64,000 nucleotides of DNA from Ampullaceana balthica (lineage: Eukaryota > Mollusca > Gastropoda > Lymnaeidae). The notes beneath the pieces are model-generated. The model saw nothing but the letters and a program-made list of their open reading frames with translations, was not told the origin of the DNA and ran no database searches. The stretch is taken from assembly GCA_944989445.1 (NCBI GenBank), contig CALYLW010000016.1:3328505-3392504 (forward strand), given 5' to 3'. A program made the position numbers and the translations under genes. Below, piece after piece: positions 26,601 through 37,317 of the stretch (positions are counted from its first letter, which is position 1; every line of letters starts with the position of its first letter).

Positions 26601-29600
26601 CCTTGTCTAATCCTAAATTCCCTTGAGTATTCTCCTTGAACCTTAACTTTGCTTCTTGAGTTGTTCAGCGTGACATATATCATTCTTGTCAGTTTGTTGG
26701 GTATGACAAACTCCTGCAGCGTTTCATATAGATATTTCCTTTTGATGCTGTCTTATGCCATTTTATAATCTACATATAGTTGATGCACTGGGATGTTGTA
26801 TTCATAGCATTTCTCTAATATGCATCTGATGGTGAAAATTTGATCAGTCGTTGATCTGTTTTGTCTGAATCCACATTGGTAGTCTCCTAATATTTCTTCA
26901 GCATATGGATGTAGTCTTTTGGCTATAAGTTTTGTCAGTATTTTGTAGGAAACGTTTAATAGGGAGATTCCTCTGTAATTTTTGCACTGAAGTTTGGATC
27001 CTTTCTTGTGTATTGGGGTTATTAATGCCGTTTCCCATTCTGTTGGTATTTTCTCTTCTTGCCAGATTCTAGTTATGAGATTATGTATCTGAATGTGTAG
27101 TTCTCCTCCTCCATACTTAATAAGTTCTGCTGTGATAAGATCTTCTCCAGGGGCTTTGTGACTTTTCATATAATTGATTACTTCTTTAGCTTCTTCTAAT
27201 GTTGGGGGGTTTATAAAAGGGTCTGGTCCTCCATGTGGTGGTTGGTAATCATCATCTTGTCCATTATCTGCATTCAGTATGCCCTCAAAATATTCAGCCC
27301 ATCTCTCCAATACTTTACTATTTTCTGTGATTAATTAATTCTCCATCCTGCCTCTCACACATTTGTGGTCTGGCTTGGTATCCATTCATTTCATCTCTTA
27401 TCTTCATGTACATTCCTCTGATATTTCTCTCTCTTGACAAGTCTTCTATTTCTTTTAGTTTAGCTTTTTCCCAATCCCTCTTTTTCTTCCTACACATTTT
27501 TGTCGCTTCTTTTCTGGGCTCTTTGTATGTTTGTGTTGTCTTTCTGGTGTCTCTTTGTAACATGATCATTCGTGCTTTGTTCCTTTCTTCAATAGTTTTT
27601 CTGCATTCATTGTCAAACCAGCCATCTCTCTTATTAGTTTGTTGGAACCCTACAACTTTTTCTGCTGATCCTTTCATAGCATTTTTAATCCTATTCCATT
27701 GTTCATTTATGTTGTTTTCCTTGTTCCTTTCCTCTTGAAATGTTTCGAGCTGTGTTTCTACTTCAGTTTGGTAGGCTTTTGCTGTTAGTGGGTCTTTGGA
27801 AAGTCTTTGGTAATCATATCGTTTCTCTCTTTGATTATGAAAATTCTGAATTATACTTATTCTCTGCTTGTATTTAACTCGTACAAGTAGGTGGTCAGAG
27901 TCAGCATCTGCTCCTCGATAACTTCTTACATCAAGTATATCGGATCCATGTCTCCGGTCGATTAGAACATGGTCAATTTGGTTGTGAGTGACTCCATCTG
28001 GCGAGTTCCAAGTGGCTTTATGTATATTCTTGTGTTGAAACTTGGTGCTGCTCACTGACATTCCTTTTCCTAGAGCAAAGTCTATCAATCTCATGCCATT
28101 GTCATTGGATTCATCATGAAGACTTTCCTTGCCAATAGTTGGCATAAACACCTTTTCCTTACCAATTTTTGCATTAAAGTCTCCTATCACTATTTTAATA
28201 TCATGTCGTGGTGCCTCTTCGTAGATCTTTTCCAATGTCTCATAAAAGGATTCTTTAACCTGATCTTCCGTATCTTCAGTGGGAGCATGTGCATTTATGA
28301 ATGTTATATTGAACATTTTCCCCCGCACACGTAGGGAGCACAATCTTTCATTCTCTGGTTTGAAGCCTATGACGTCATTGACTACTTCTTTTTTAATGGC
28401 AAATCCTGTTCCTAGTGTGTTGGTGTTATTACCACTATAAAATACTGTGTATTCTCTTGTTTTTAGTATGTCTGCATTTTTCCATCGAATTTCCTGCAGT
28501 GCTGCGATGGATATCTTGTATTTATTCAATTGGATTATAAGATTGTTTAAGGCTCCTGCTCTGAACAGGCTTAGAACATTCCATGTCGCAAAACTAAACT
28601 CGCGTCCATTTACAGGCGTAGGTCGATTTCCATTGATATCAGTCCGGGTTTTATTCAGTTGATTGGCTTTCGTAACATGTTTTTTTGTACATGGCTGGGT
28701 TGTTAGCCCTGCGCACAACCATCACAGCGAAATAAAATTTTATCGTGAGAACTTACGTTTTTAATTTATTAAATGCATTATTATATGTTGTATTTCAGCT
28801 ATTACAGTGCTATTTTGTAAGTGTTTTTTTAATTTCTAAGGCATTTTTTCGGCTCTTAACAGTAAATAGTCTCTAAGTCTGATCGTGATGCAACCATTTT
28901 GTTTATCTATCAGTCTACTTGCCTGATTGTCCCAATAAGATGCCAAAAGGCTCAAAAGGAAATTTCTCACTTACAAACAAACAAAATAAGAATCAAGCAT
29001 CTAGAAACGAAATAAAAAATGTAGGGCTGTGGAAATTAACGCTTAATTTCTCGATTAATCGTTACAATTTTTTATTGATTAAAATTATTTTAATGGATAA
29101 AAATTCAATTAAAATTAAAGAAAATATTTATAATATTTTAATTTTTTTTATTAATAAATAATTAATTAATAATAATTAATAATAATTTATATATTTTTTT
29201 ACGTACAAACTTCTCCCCCGTAATATTATAATTTATTTTATTACTTTATGTGGACCGGCAGACGTCAACTAAAACATGGCTGGCAGCATCAGCGCAGTTA
29301 AATTTAAACAAATAACTAGAAAGTTGAGCAAAAATGTTGTTTTTAAGCTAACTGCAGATGGCAAAGTCGAAGATGGTGAAAAAGTATACTGTGTTCACTG
29401 CCATAAACAATTCTCTTTTAAAGGATCAAATACATCGCTGACGTACCAACTTCAGCACAAACATCCGATCAAGTATCAACACATTGTCATAAAATTTAGT
29501 TCAAAATATTCTTAATTTTCAATGTCCGTGAGAAATGATCAGTTTAATGACGTCATAAATTTCTATTTTTGGCTTTTATCGAAATTATAGATTAATTAAT

Positions 29601-32600
29601 CGATAATTTTTCAAAAGTTAACGATTAAATTTAAATTAATCGATAACAGCCCTAAAAAAATGAAATTGTCTTTAAAATATTTATTTGTCTTCTGAGAACA
29701 TTAAAATAGATGAAAAATACCTTTTAAAAAACATTTTCAGTCAGTAAATTTATTTTAGCATGGGTCGAGCCAGCTAAAAAAAAACATCTGGCAAGCAGTT
29801 TACTAGGTAAACAAAATGGACATATCGTGACCAGATTATGTATTATATAGAGCCGATAAAATGCCTTAGAAATTAAAAAGACTCACAAATTAGCGCTGTA
29901 ATAGCTGAAATACAACATATAATTATGCATTTAATAAATTAAAAATGTAAGTTCTCACGAGAAAATTAAATTTCGCTGTGAAATAATATACGTGTAGAAA
30001 CTGCAGGATTACCTCTAAACAGTTACAAAACAAACTTATAAATTAACTTAATTATAATTGTAATATTAATACATTATATTTATTTTATTTAATAAATTTT
30101 AAAAATTATATTCAGGCCCTATATACTATAATTTAAATTGAAGTTATAGACTGAATTATAACTAATACTTTATATACAACTAACATTGACATGTCATGTA
30201 TCATAATGTAACATACCTACACTATCCCTTGCCTTAGTTTAAACTTAGTTTGGTTTTCTGTACTTAGTACTATATTTTTAAAAGATTTATAATGTATAAT
30301 ATTGTATAATTAAGTATTACCTCTAATGAGTATAGCAGTAGCAGTATAAGTTAAGTAAGTTAATCCTGCAGTTAAGGCACATATATTATTTTGCAGCGAA
30401 TTTAAATTTTCCTATGTGAAACTTCTATTTTAATTTATATTTATTAAATGCATTAATTCATTAATGATTAATATAAGTTTTATTTTAGCTGTTACAGCGC
30501 TAATTTTTAGATTTTTAAAGATTTCTAAGGCATTTTTTCGTATAGATTTGACTGATATTGTCAATTCACAAATAAAACTAAAACTACACTGTATTAACAT
30601 TTAAAACTCTTTACATAAGCTCAAGAATAAACACAATCCTTGGATATGAGTATTAGGCAATAATCATGTGTATAGATTAGAAGTGTTGTCCATAATATAT
30701 AAACTGAAAATGAGATAAAGTTAGTTCTTATACTTGATATCTTAATAAGGCACTATACTTATTACAATAAATATTTTAAAAATCTCCGACACATTTAATA
30801 TCCTGTGATACAAATTTTGTGACATGTCATTATTGTCTTTCAAAATAATAAATCTCCTGCACGTGAAAGAAGTGTATATAGTGGCACAACAAGAAAGTCT
30901 AAATTGAAGTACAGATGGAGCTACGTCAGAAGCCTTTCCTGTCAGCAGCGGAGTTAAACAAGGTTGTGTATTTGCACCAACACTGTTCGCAATATTCTTC
31001 TCTGTACTGCTTCGATACGCATTCAAGGATAGCAGTGATGGAATCTGGTTACACACCAGAGCTGATGGAGGACTTTTCAACACTGCCCGTCTCCGAGCCA
31101 AGACCAAAACGACAGATATCTTAATTCGTGAGCTACTCTTTGCGGATGATGCGGCATTAACAGCACACACAGAGACTGTTTGCAACAACTCATGTCAAGC
31201 TTCTCCAATGCCTGCAAAGACTTTGGTCTGCAGATCAGCTTGAAAAAGACAAACATCATGGCCAAGACACACAACCTTCTACCATCAATATCGACAATGA
31301 AAACGTGGAGGTTGTGGACAGCTTCACCTACTTGGGTTCCAAGGTCTCCAATACATTGTCCATTGAAGAGGAAATAAACAGTAGAATTGGCAAGGCAGCT
31401 GCCACAATGGCTAAATTAATCAAACTGGTCTGGCAAAACAACAAGTTAACAGAGAAAACCAAACTGTGTGTCTATAGAGCCTGCGTCATTAGTACACTGC
31501 TATACGGGAGCGAGACATGGACCACTTATACATCCCAAGAGCGCAAGCTTAATAGCTTCCACCTGAGTTGCCTGCGACGTATCCTATGCATTAAATGGCA
31601 AGACAAGGTGCCTAATACTGAGGTCCTAATGCGCGCCAATACTCAGAGCATGTTCTCAATCCTTAGTGAAAGATGCCTGAGATGGCTAGGACATGTTAAA
31701 AGAATGAGCCCTGGCCGAATCCCCAAGGACCTGCTATATGGAGAACTGGCATTGGGGAAGAGGAAGACAGGTCGCCCATGTCTGCGATTTAAAGATGTCT
31801 GCCAAAGGGACATGAAAGCAGCCAGAATACACACAAGCGACTGGGAGTGTAAGGCAGAAGACCGATCTACGTGGCGCACAGTTGTCAAAGAGAGCGTCAT
31901 AGTAGCCGAGGAGTGAAGGATGGAGGAGGCTACAGAAAGAAGAGCTAGGAGAAAGGCCAAAACATTTGGTTGCACAAAATTCGTGTTTAAAAGCTGTGGT
32001 AAAGACTCACTCAAGGATAGGACTGCACAGCCACTCGAGGAAATGCAACCCAAATCAACAGTGATGCACCATCGTCTTGCGAGACGGAAGGATGCCGATA
32101 TATAACGCCTGTAAAGCAATGTTTATGGGATGTATGCAGCACAGTTATTCATTTTATGTTATTGGATATTAAGAAATAATTTCCTACTTTTAGGTGTGGG
32201 CAAAACAAGTGTTGTGATAAGGTATGTTGGAGGCATGTTTAGCAAAGCTGTTAGTCCCACAATTGGAGCATCTTTCTTCACTTACAAGCTGTAAGTTACT
32301 CTATTTTTAGAACATATGGTTTTTTAGTGTCAAATTGACTTTGCTATTTAAACATTATTACTGTCATTCATTAAATTTGTTTTTAATATTTTTTCTGCGG
32401 TAAATATAAAACTCTCTTTTATAACTAATGAGTAATAACTATGAATGTAGCTATTAAATATGAGAATAATTTCATTAATAATATGTTTAGAACTTTGGAG
32501 CAATATCGAGTAAAACTTCAAGTCTGGGATACGGCTGGACAAGAACGTTTTTGGTCAATGGTAAGATTTTTTTTAAAAAAATCTTGTTTACATAACTCCT

Positions 32601-33171
32601 GTACTCTCTTGCAGTTTTTCTCTCTAACTTTTTCAATACTGAACTTCACTTTATCACCCACATTACAATTACAATATTAGGTGTATTGAACAAGTTTTTT
32701 TTTGTTTAAATTTGCTGCTTGTTAAATACTATTTAGATGCCATTCTAAGAAAATGAATATATTTTTCCACACATAATTAAACATTATTTTTTAAAGCTAT
32801 TTGATCAATAACATATTAAAAGTTGCAGAATATTACAAATTAAATCAAGTTCAATGTTAACCTTGAACTTGGTTACCCACCTTCTGAGATTGGACTAGAA
32901 ATCCAAAAGTGAGACAGGAACTATCAGTATATCACAAAATATAATTAACAGACATCACATAATTGAAATATATATGCATGTGAATAGACCATGATTTTTT
33001 GGTTTAAAAATGAAGTTCTAATTTGTATTTAATCACTATTAAATACAAACCATCTTCCCGTTTGTTTTCCTATACCACAGGCTCCAATGTACTACAGAAA
33101 AGCCAATGCAGCCATGTTGGTCTATGACATCACATCTCTAGAGAGTTTCTATGACATGGATTGGGTGAAAG
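23549..33171 (+). CDS. Rab-family small GTPase, 5' half (four exons)
   Basis: Exons 23549-23612, 32194-32290, 32491-32560 and 33081-33171 join in frame through GT..AG introns. They encode the N-terminal part of a Ras-superfamily GTPase: EAKVVL at the first beta strand, GVGKTSVV (P-loop), SPTIGASFF (switch I), WDTAGQERF (switch II) and MYYRKANAAMLVYDIT. Wording is closest to the Rab5/22/31 group, which act in endosomal traffic. The start ATG at 23549 is followed by a second in-frame ATG at 23564. The nucleotide-specificity (NKxD), SAK and C-terminal prenylation parts were not found downstream. At the exon 1/2 junction the P-loop reads GSQLPQGVGKT, three residues longer than the canonical loop. 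Intron 1 is 8.6 kb, filled with transposons. Confidence 0.75.
23709..24236 (-). pseudogene. RTE-like LINE C-terminal domain
   Basis: Continues the same protein on the far side of the hAT: AYFSSQNIFKNKN, YASETWTLTKTAE, LRWAGHLDRM and GRPRLRWMDD. The stop lies at 23709. It rejoins the reverse transcriptase frame across the TTACCGGC duplication. Confidence 0.85.
24237..26156 (-). mobile_element. hAT family B element, 1.9 kb
   Basis: Ends TAGGCCTGTCAA and TTGACAGCCCTA are flanked by the perfect 8-bp duplication TTACCGGC (24229-24236 and 26157-26164) inside the LINE. It is an inverted relative of 9911-15908 and carries the same nested family D MITE. About 430 bp in the middle (24655-25090) is an internal direct duplication. 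No intact transposase. Confidence 0.92.
25124..25401. mobile_element. hAT family D MITE nested in family B
   Basis: CAGTGCTTCTCAA...TTGAGAAGCACTG, with the perfect duplication CTATAACC on both sides (25116-25123 and 25402-25409). It occupies the site corresponding to the copy at 10700-12261. Confidence 0.9.
26157..27310 (-). pseudogene. RTE-like LINE reverse transcriptase domain
   Basis: Contains HKAPGEDLITAELIK, YRGISLLN, QCGFRQNRSTTDQI, the motif A aspartate in LYVDYKMA, IRQGLRQGDSLS, LAYADD (motif C) and FKYLGSIL. A single TAA (26753-26755) stands where a tyrosine codon is expected just after motif A, with the frame otherwise continuous. The domain is cut at its C-terminal side by the hAT insertion at 26156. 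Confidence 0.85.
27318..28718 (-). pseudogene. RTE-like LINE endonuclease and linker domain
   Basis: This 466-codon frame is an apurinic/apyrimidinic-type endonuclease. It has FATWNVLSL (Asn), LQEIRW (catalytic Glu), INAHAP, VIGDFNAKIG, NQIDHVLID and DSDHLLV in the expected order within the first 290 residues. A lysine/glutamate-rich linker follows. The nuclease nicks the target for target-primed reverse transcription. The frame ends early because TTAA is duplicated at 27331-27338; without the extra four bases it would run on into the reverse transcriptase. Confidence 0.85.
29022..29654 (+). mobile_element. hAT family E element with BED finger remnant
   Basis: Ends TAGGGCTGTGGAAATTAAC and GATAACAGCCCTA are flanked by the perfect 8-bp duplication AAAAAATG (29014-29021 and 29655-29662). 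Subterminal DNA is rich in ATTAATCG. It retains the first 80 codons of a transposase. Confidence 0.9.
29276..29515 (+). pseudogene. BED-finger N-terminus of a hAT transposase
   Basis: The ATG frame encodes AGSISAVKFKQITRKL and then a BED-type zinc finger with KVYCVHCHKQFSFKG (CxxC) and LTYQLQHKHP. BED fingers bind DNA in ZBED/hAT transposases. The position where the first zinc-binding histidine is expected holds Gln (CAA), so the finger probably cannot fold normally. The rest of the transposase is absent. Confidence 0.7.
30362..30545 (+). repeat. Diverged copy of the inverted-repeat arm
   Basis: TAATCCTGCAGTT, GCAGCGAATTTAAATTTTCC, TTACAGCGCTAA and TTTCTAAGGCATTTTTTCG occur in the same order as in 23644-28925. 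Confidence 0.55.
30905..32110 (+). pseudogene. LINE reverse transcriptase 3' fragment (RTE-like)
   Basis: 5' truncated. Frames broken by at least two shifts give SSGVKQGCVFAPTLFAIFF, LLFADDAALTAHT (catalytic box near 31136), VVDSFTYLGSKVSNTLS, LLYGSETWTTYTSQE, CLRRILCIKWQDKVPN, LRWLGHVKRM and GRPCLRFKDVC. The longest intact frame is 31305-31916. It lies in Rab intron 1 and stops about 85 bp before exon 2. Confidence 0.8.
32194..32290 (+). CDS. Rab GTPase exon 2
   Basis: Acceptor TTTTAG|GTGTGGGC and donor CT|GTAAGT. Encodes GVGKTSVVIRYVGG and SPTIGASFFTYKL, covering the P-loop lysine/threonine and switch I threonine. Confidence 0.85.
32491..32560 (+). CDS. Rab GTPase exon 3
   Basis: Acceptor GTTTAG|AACTTTGG and donor ATG|GTAAGA. 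Encodes VKLQVWDTAGQERFWSM, with the DTAGQ catalytic glutamine. Confidence 0.85.
33081..33171 (+). CDS. Rab GTPase exon 4
   Basis: Acceptor CCACAG|GCTCC and donor AAAG|GTGGGT. Encodes APMYYRKANAAMLVYDIT and then SFYDMDWVK. No following exon was recognised up to 64 kb. Confidence 0.8.
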
Positions 33172-33879
33172 GTGGGTTTCCTTAAAGTGATTGCCAGGTG
33201 ACAGTACGCATTAACTAGCCATTGTTGGGTTTTTCCAGGTTGATAAAAATGTTATTGTAAAGAGTTTTTTTGTTAATAAAGCACAGCTTTTGGAAAGCAC
33301 ATTTTAAAAAATATTTGAAAACCTGATTCTCTTTGCGGATGACATTTAAAGAAATTTTATTTGTTTCGAGGACATCAAATGCATTTTTTGTATGGAACTA
33401 ATTATTTTTTTTAAAAAAGGATGTTAAAGTTTGCTTCAATTGTAAATTTTCTGTGGTAATAAATGTTTCCTTTATGCTGAGCATTGGACCAACACCATGC
33501 AGCAGTTTAGAATTACAGCACAGCAAATTTTGATAAGGAAAATATAATATCTGTCTTTGGGGTGTAAAACTTTTTACAAAAAAATGCTGTGCAACTTTGC
33601 ATGCAATTTTCTTATCTTAAACACTGACCAATGAAAGTAGGAGGAACATTGCTGGTTACCAGTTTTATTGAATCCTAATTTATCTACAGAATACTGAGTG
33701 AGTTATAACATACTGCACTGTAATGTTTGATATTAAATGTTTCAAATATATAATTTTAGTCACATTTTTATAACTATCATGGTTTTTCTATTATTTTATT
33801 TTATAGGACTTTGATAGCCATTTACACAAATTTAGTTATATAAAAAATAATTTGTGTTTTTAACGCAATACCTTTCTTA

Positions 33880-34790
33880 TCTTATCTTATCTGTTTACAG
33901 ACGCTCCTTCTATACAGAAGATAATTGCGTCCTACGCTTATCTATGGTTTGTGTTTAGTCCTGCATTTTTATTAGAGATTTAAATGTTGATAAAGTGCTG
34001 GTTTTCCTGGATTCTTCAGGCAACCCATTCCACACCGGAATTCCGGACGGGAAGAAGGAAAACTTGTATGTGTTTGTTCTTGCATACGGAATAAGAAAGG
34101 TGTTTTTATCCTTATGTCTATCTGAGGGTTGTATTAAGTTATCTTTGTGTTGTATTTCTAAATTATAATTAATTGCTTTATGTATGATTACTACTTTGCT
34201 CTTGGTTCTTCTATCCTCTAGTGTTTCAAGGTTTAATGATTTAACTAATGGTGTTATTCTTGTCAGTTTCGAATATTCTCCAGTAATGAATCTGGCAGCT
34301 CTTTTTTGAATTTGTTCTAGTTTATCAATGTTTTCTTTGGTGGATGGGTCCCATACAGAAAATGCATATTCTAGTACAGGTCTCACCAAAGTGAGGTAGC
34401 ATTTTAGTTTTATATCTCTATTACATTTGTTAAAGTTCCTTTTTATAAAGCCTAAGGTTTTGTTTGATTTTTTAATAACTTCATTGACATGGGGATTCCA
34501 TGATAGTTTCTCATTTATTAAGACTCCTAAGTATTTTGCATCTTTAGTTTGGGTCAGTTCTTTTCCATGAATGTAATATTTTGAATTTATTTGTTTCTTT
34601 TTCTTTGTTACTCTTAACAGTTGACACTTTTCTGGGTGGAAAGACATACTCCAGTTAGTTTCCCATTTTATCAATTCATCTAAGTCTTTTTGTACAATTT
34701 TGCTATCTTGTTCTGATTTAATTGTTCTATAGATTATACAATCATCAGCAAATAACCTAACTTTTGTAACTTTCTGTTAACTTGATGATT
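33880..34790 (-). mobile_element. 5'-truncated CR1/Jockey-like LINE, 3' portion
   Basis: Starts just before the catalytic box (RLFADDCIIYRT). It runs through WSMSFHPEKCQLL, AKYLGVLINEKLSWNPH, YLTLVRPVLEYAFSVWDP and FITGEYSKLTRITP to a stop near 33955. The 3' end carries GGAGCGTCTGTAAAC and a GATAAGATAAGATAA tail. Only the last 239 codons (33955-34674) follow a methionine. It lies downstream of Rab exon 4. The exact clade is uncertain. Confidence 0.8.
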
Positions 34791-35437
34791 AGCGCTTTAA
34801 ATCCTTAGAGTGTTATTTAATAATATACATTATAAAGGTTTATGGGTATCACATCAGTGTAAACTCTGTCATGTTTAAACTGTACTTCAATAAATACATC
34901 TTTTCCCGTATTTAAATATTCAGAAATTTTTAACTTTATTTTTAATAACCCATTTCATGTCATAATTGTCCTTCGTATGTGCAAACTGAAATATATACTT
35001 GTTAAAAACGATCGGAATACACTTTAAATGATTTGATTTACAAAATTATCTATTTAAATAAAATTGTTGATCCCTTACACAAGGTCAGGAACTTTCATTT
35101 CAATGTGTTCTCTTCTCAGGAGAAAACCTTCCATTTAAATTTGTTTTAAAAGGAATCAATAAAATTCATATGCATTTAACATTTGTAGGTGTCTAGAACA
35201 CTGACTTCTTTTACTAGTACCACACATCTGGAGGTCTATATTTAGGAATTTTATGTAATGCAGTATAGCAGGAACACGATTTGCTTAAATGACATATAAT
35301 ATGACAAATATTTTATTTTATCCAATGTGCAGTTCAATATGCTACAAAATTAATGTAATTATTTGCATGAGCTAACAAACTAAATACAGATTTAGTTAAG
35401 TCCAGCATGGAACCATATTCACTGAAATGGTTGAGAA
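34791..35437. other. AT-rich sequence, nothing recognised
   Basis: No missing Rab exon could be recognised here. Confidence 0.35.
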
Positions 35438-37317
35438 CAGTGGCGTAGCTAGAACTTTTAGGGGGCGTCCATAAATGACGTCACAACCTAGGGGGGAGGG
35501 GAGTCACACATTTGACGTCACATGAAAACGAGCAACTTTAAAAGTTCCACTTAAATATATGATTACCGACACTTTATTTATTGACGTTTTACATGGCTTC
35601 ATGCGTGTTACGATGTTAGAGTGCAGCCTTACACTAAAAACATTTTTAAATCTCAAAACAAAAATAATAATTTGAAACATGCGTATTTTCATGTAGAAAA
35701 TACGGCTTTTATGGGATGGGGGGGGCTTTGAGACGTCATATTGAAGAAGGGGTCTAAATTTTTGTGACGATGTGTAACGAGGGGGGAGAGTGAAAAATCA
35801 GCCAAATTTGCGTGACGGCCCTTAAGTCAATCATATGATGGTTTTTATAAATTAATAAACGTGAATAAATAATTGTAATTGAAACGAAGTAAAGGCGTAT
35901 AACATTTTTACCATTGCATGCCCTATTTATGTAAGCAGTAATAAAAGAGGCCGCATAAGATGATATACTGTACCTATAAGTACACATTTATAAAAATACA
36001 AGATACTTTTTTAAAGGCTACAAGAAAGTTATTGAGGTCTCAAGTCCCATCAATGAGACAAAACGTATACCAAATTTACACCCAAAAAGATTACCAATTA
36101 ATATGCTTTTATTTTTTATTTATAATATATATTAACAAAAATTGTGTACATTAGTATGTAAACATATTGATACATTTAATTACCTAACTTTCATAGTAGA
36201 AAAATCGTGTATTATGCTATAAAAATTTAAATTATTTGTAATATCTTGATCTAAAGACAATATTGCAAGATTTTGCAGTCTTAAATCACTCATTGTGGAA
36301 CGAAGATAATTTTTTTTATCAACTTCAGTTTGAAGAAGCTTCTTTCACAACTAGATACACTAATAGCAATTGTTTAAAAAAGTCATAGCAAAATTATAAT
36401 GTTGTGTACAGAATTTTTCAATCTAAACTGTTGAATATATTTTAATACATCAAGGGGGCCTTTCCCCCCATTTTTCTAAAATAATGCCTCTTCTGGAACT
36501 GTAGGTACAGCCAGGGCTGGTCTTAGGCCACTGCACCCTTTGCGGCCGTAGTGGGCCCCACGCTTTCATAGGCCCCACCTATCTTAATTTTCACTTATTA
36601 TCCTTATTAATACCTTATCCCTACCCAAAATGGGTAAAAATTTTCCATAAAATAGACGAATTCAAATTATTTACACATTACTTTACTTGGATAGGCATAA
36701 CAATTTTGATGATAGTAATTTAATGAAAAACACAAATTATGTGTGCTACGTTAATGCAATAAATACAAAATAAATTTAACTTTTAGTAAGTTACCGTATA
36801 ATAATTTTCTGAAAGCGTAATATAAATTACTACACCCAAGTTAAACACAATATTTGAACCACCATGCAATGTAAGTACTTGTTAGCGCATCATTCTGCGC
36901 ATGTCGAAATTCCGCGCAAAAACTCTTGTGGCGATATTTAGCACATATTATTCGGCCTAGCAGTGATGTGTTTTTTTGTTGTTGTTGTTTTGTCTGTGTG
37001 TGTGTGTTTACAGTTTTCTTATAAAAGCGACATCTGTGACGTATACCGCTTAATTTTCCAAACAAATCGATTCCTTTTTTGAGCGATTAAAAATTTTTGA
37101 AGTTATAACAACCACTATGCAATCAAAAAAATGTTGCTCGCATCCGTTTATTAAGACTCGAAATTAAGGATATTTTTGTTTCACCTTGTTTTTCCCCCTT
37201 CAAAAGAAAAAGGGCGGTTGTCGGAAATGGTTTAAATTTTCAAAAGCCCACAAATGCATCCCCCTACATGTGTGCCGCCCGGGGCGGACCGCCCCCCTGC
37301 CCCTAGCTACGCCACTG
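35438..37317. mobile_element. hAT family F element or composite (CAGTGGCGTAGCTAG)
   Basis: Perfect 15-bp inverted ends CAGTGGCGTAGCTAG / CTAGCTACGCCACTG. The flanks (GTTGAGAA and GTTAAATT) match at only half of eight positions, so the two ends may come from different insertions. The right 800 bp matches the inverted copy that starts at 63132. It contains a Harbinger-like MITE (35461-35821) and a further terminus-like CAGGGCTGGTCTTAGGCC near 36513. Confidence 0.65.
35461..35821. mobile_element. Harbinger-like MITE
   Basis: Begins GGGGGCGTCCATAAATGACG and ends GCGTGACGGCCC, with TTA directly on both sides (35458-35460, 35822-35824). A sister copy lies at 15040-15394. Confidence 0.6.

Larger units (their letters stand above)
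23690..28721 (-). mobile_element. RTE-like LINE, nearly full length, interrupted by a hAT
   Basis: Endonuclease, reverse transcriptase and C-terminal domains follow in order on the minus strand. The 3' end is a GGATGGATGGA tail, and the short duplication TCACA flanks it (23685-23689 and 28722-28726). The empty site is readable in the opposite arm of the inverted repeat (about 29975-29985). Lesions are few: a 4-bp TTAA duplication (27331-27338), one stop (26753-26755) and the hAT at 24237-26156. It is therefore a young copy. Clade assignment (RTE/'CFDP2-like') is from motif wording. Confidence 0.8.
23644..30013. repeat. Long inverted repeat in Rab intron 1, split by a LINE
   Basis: The left arm (23644-23689 continuing at 28727-28925) and right arm (29785-30013) are diverged inverted copies of about 240 bp. 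The outer ends are GGTAATCCTGCAGTTTCTAC and its complement. Another diverged copy of the arm lies at 30362-30545. The structure looks like an old transposon with long terminal inverted repeats. No target duplication or transposase was seen. Confidence 0.65.
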
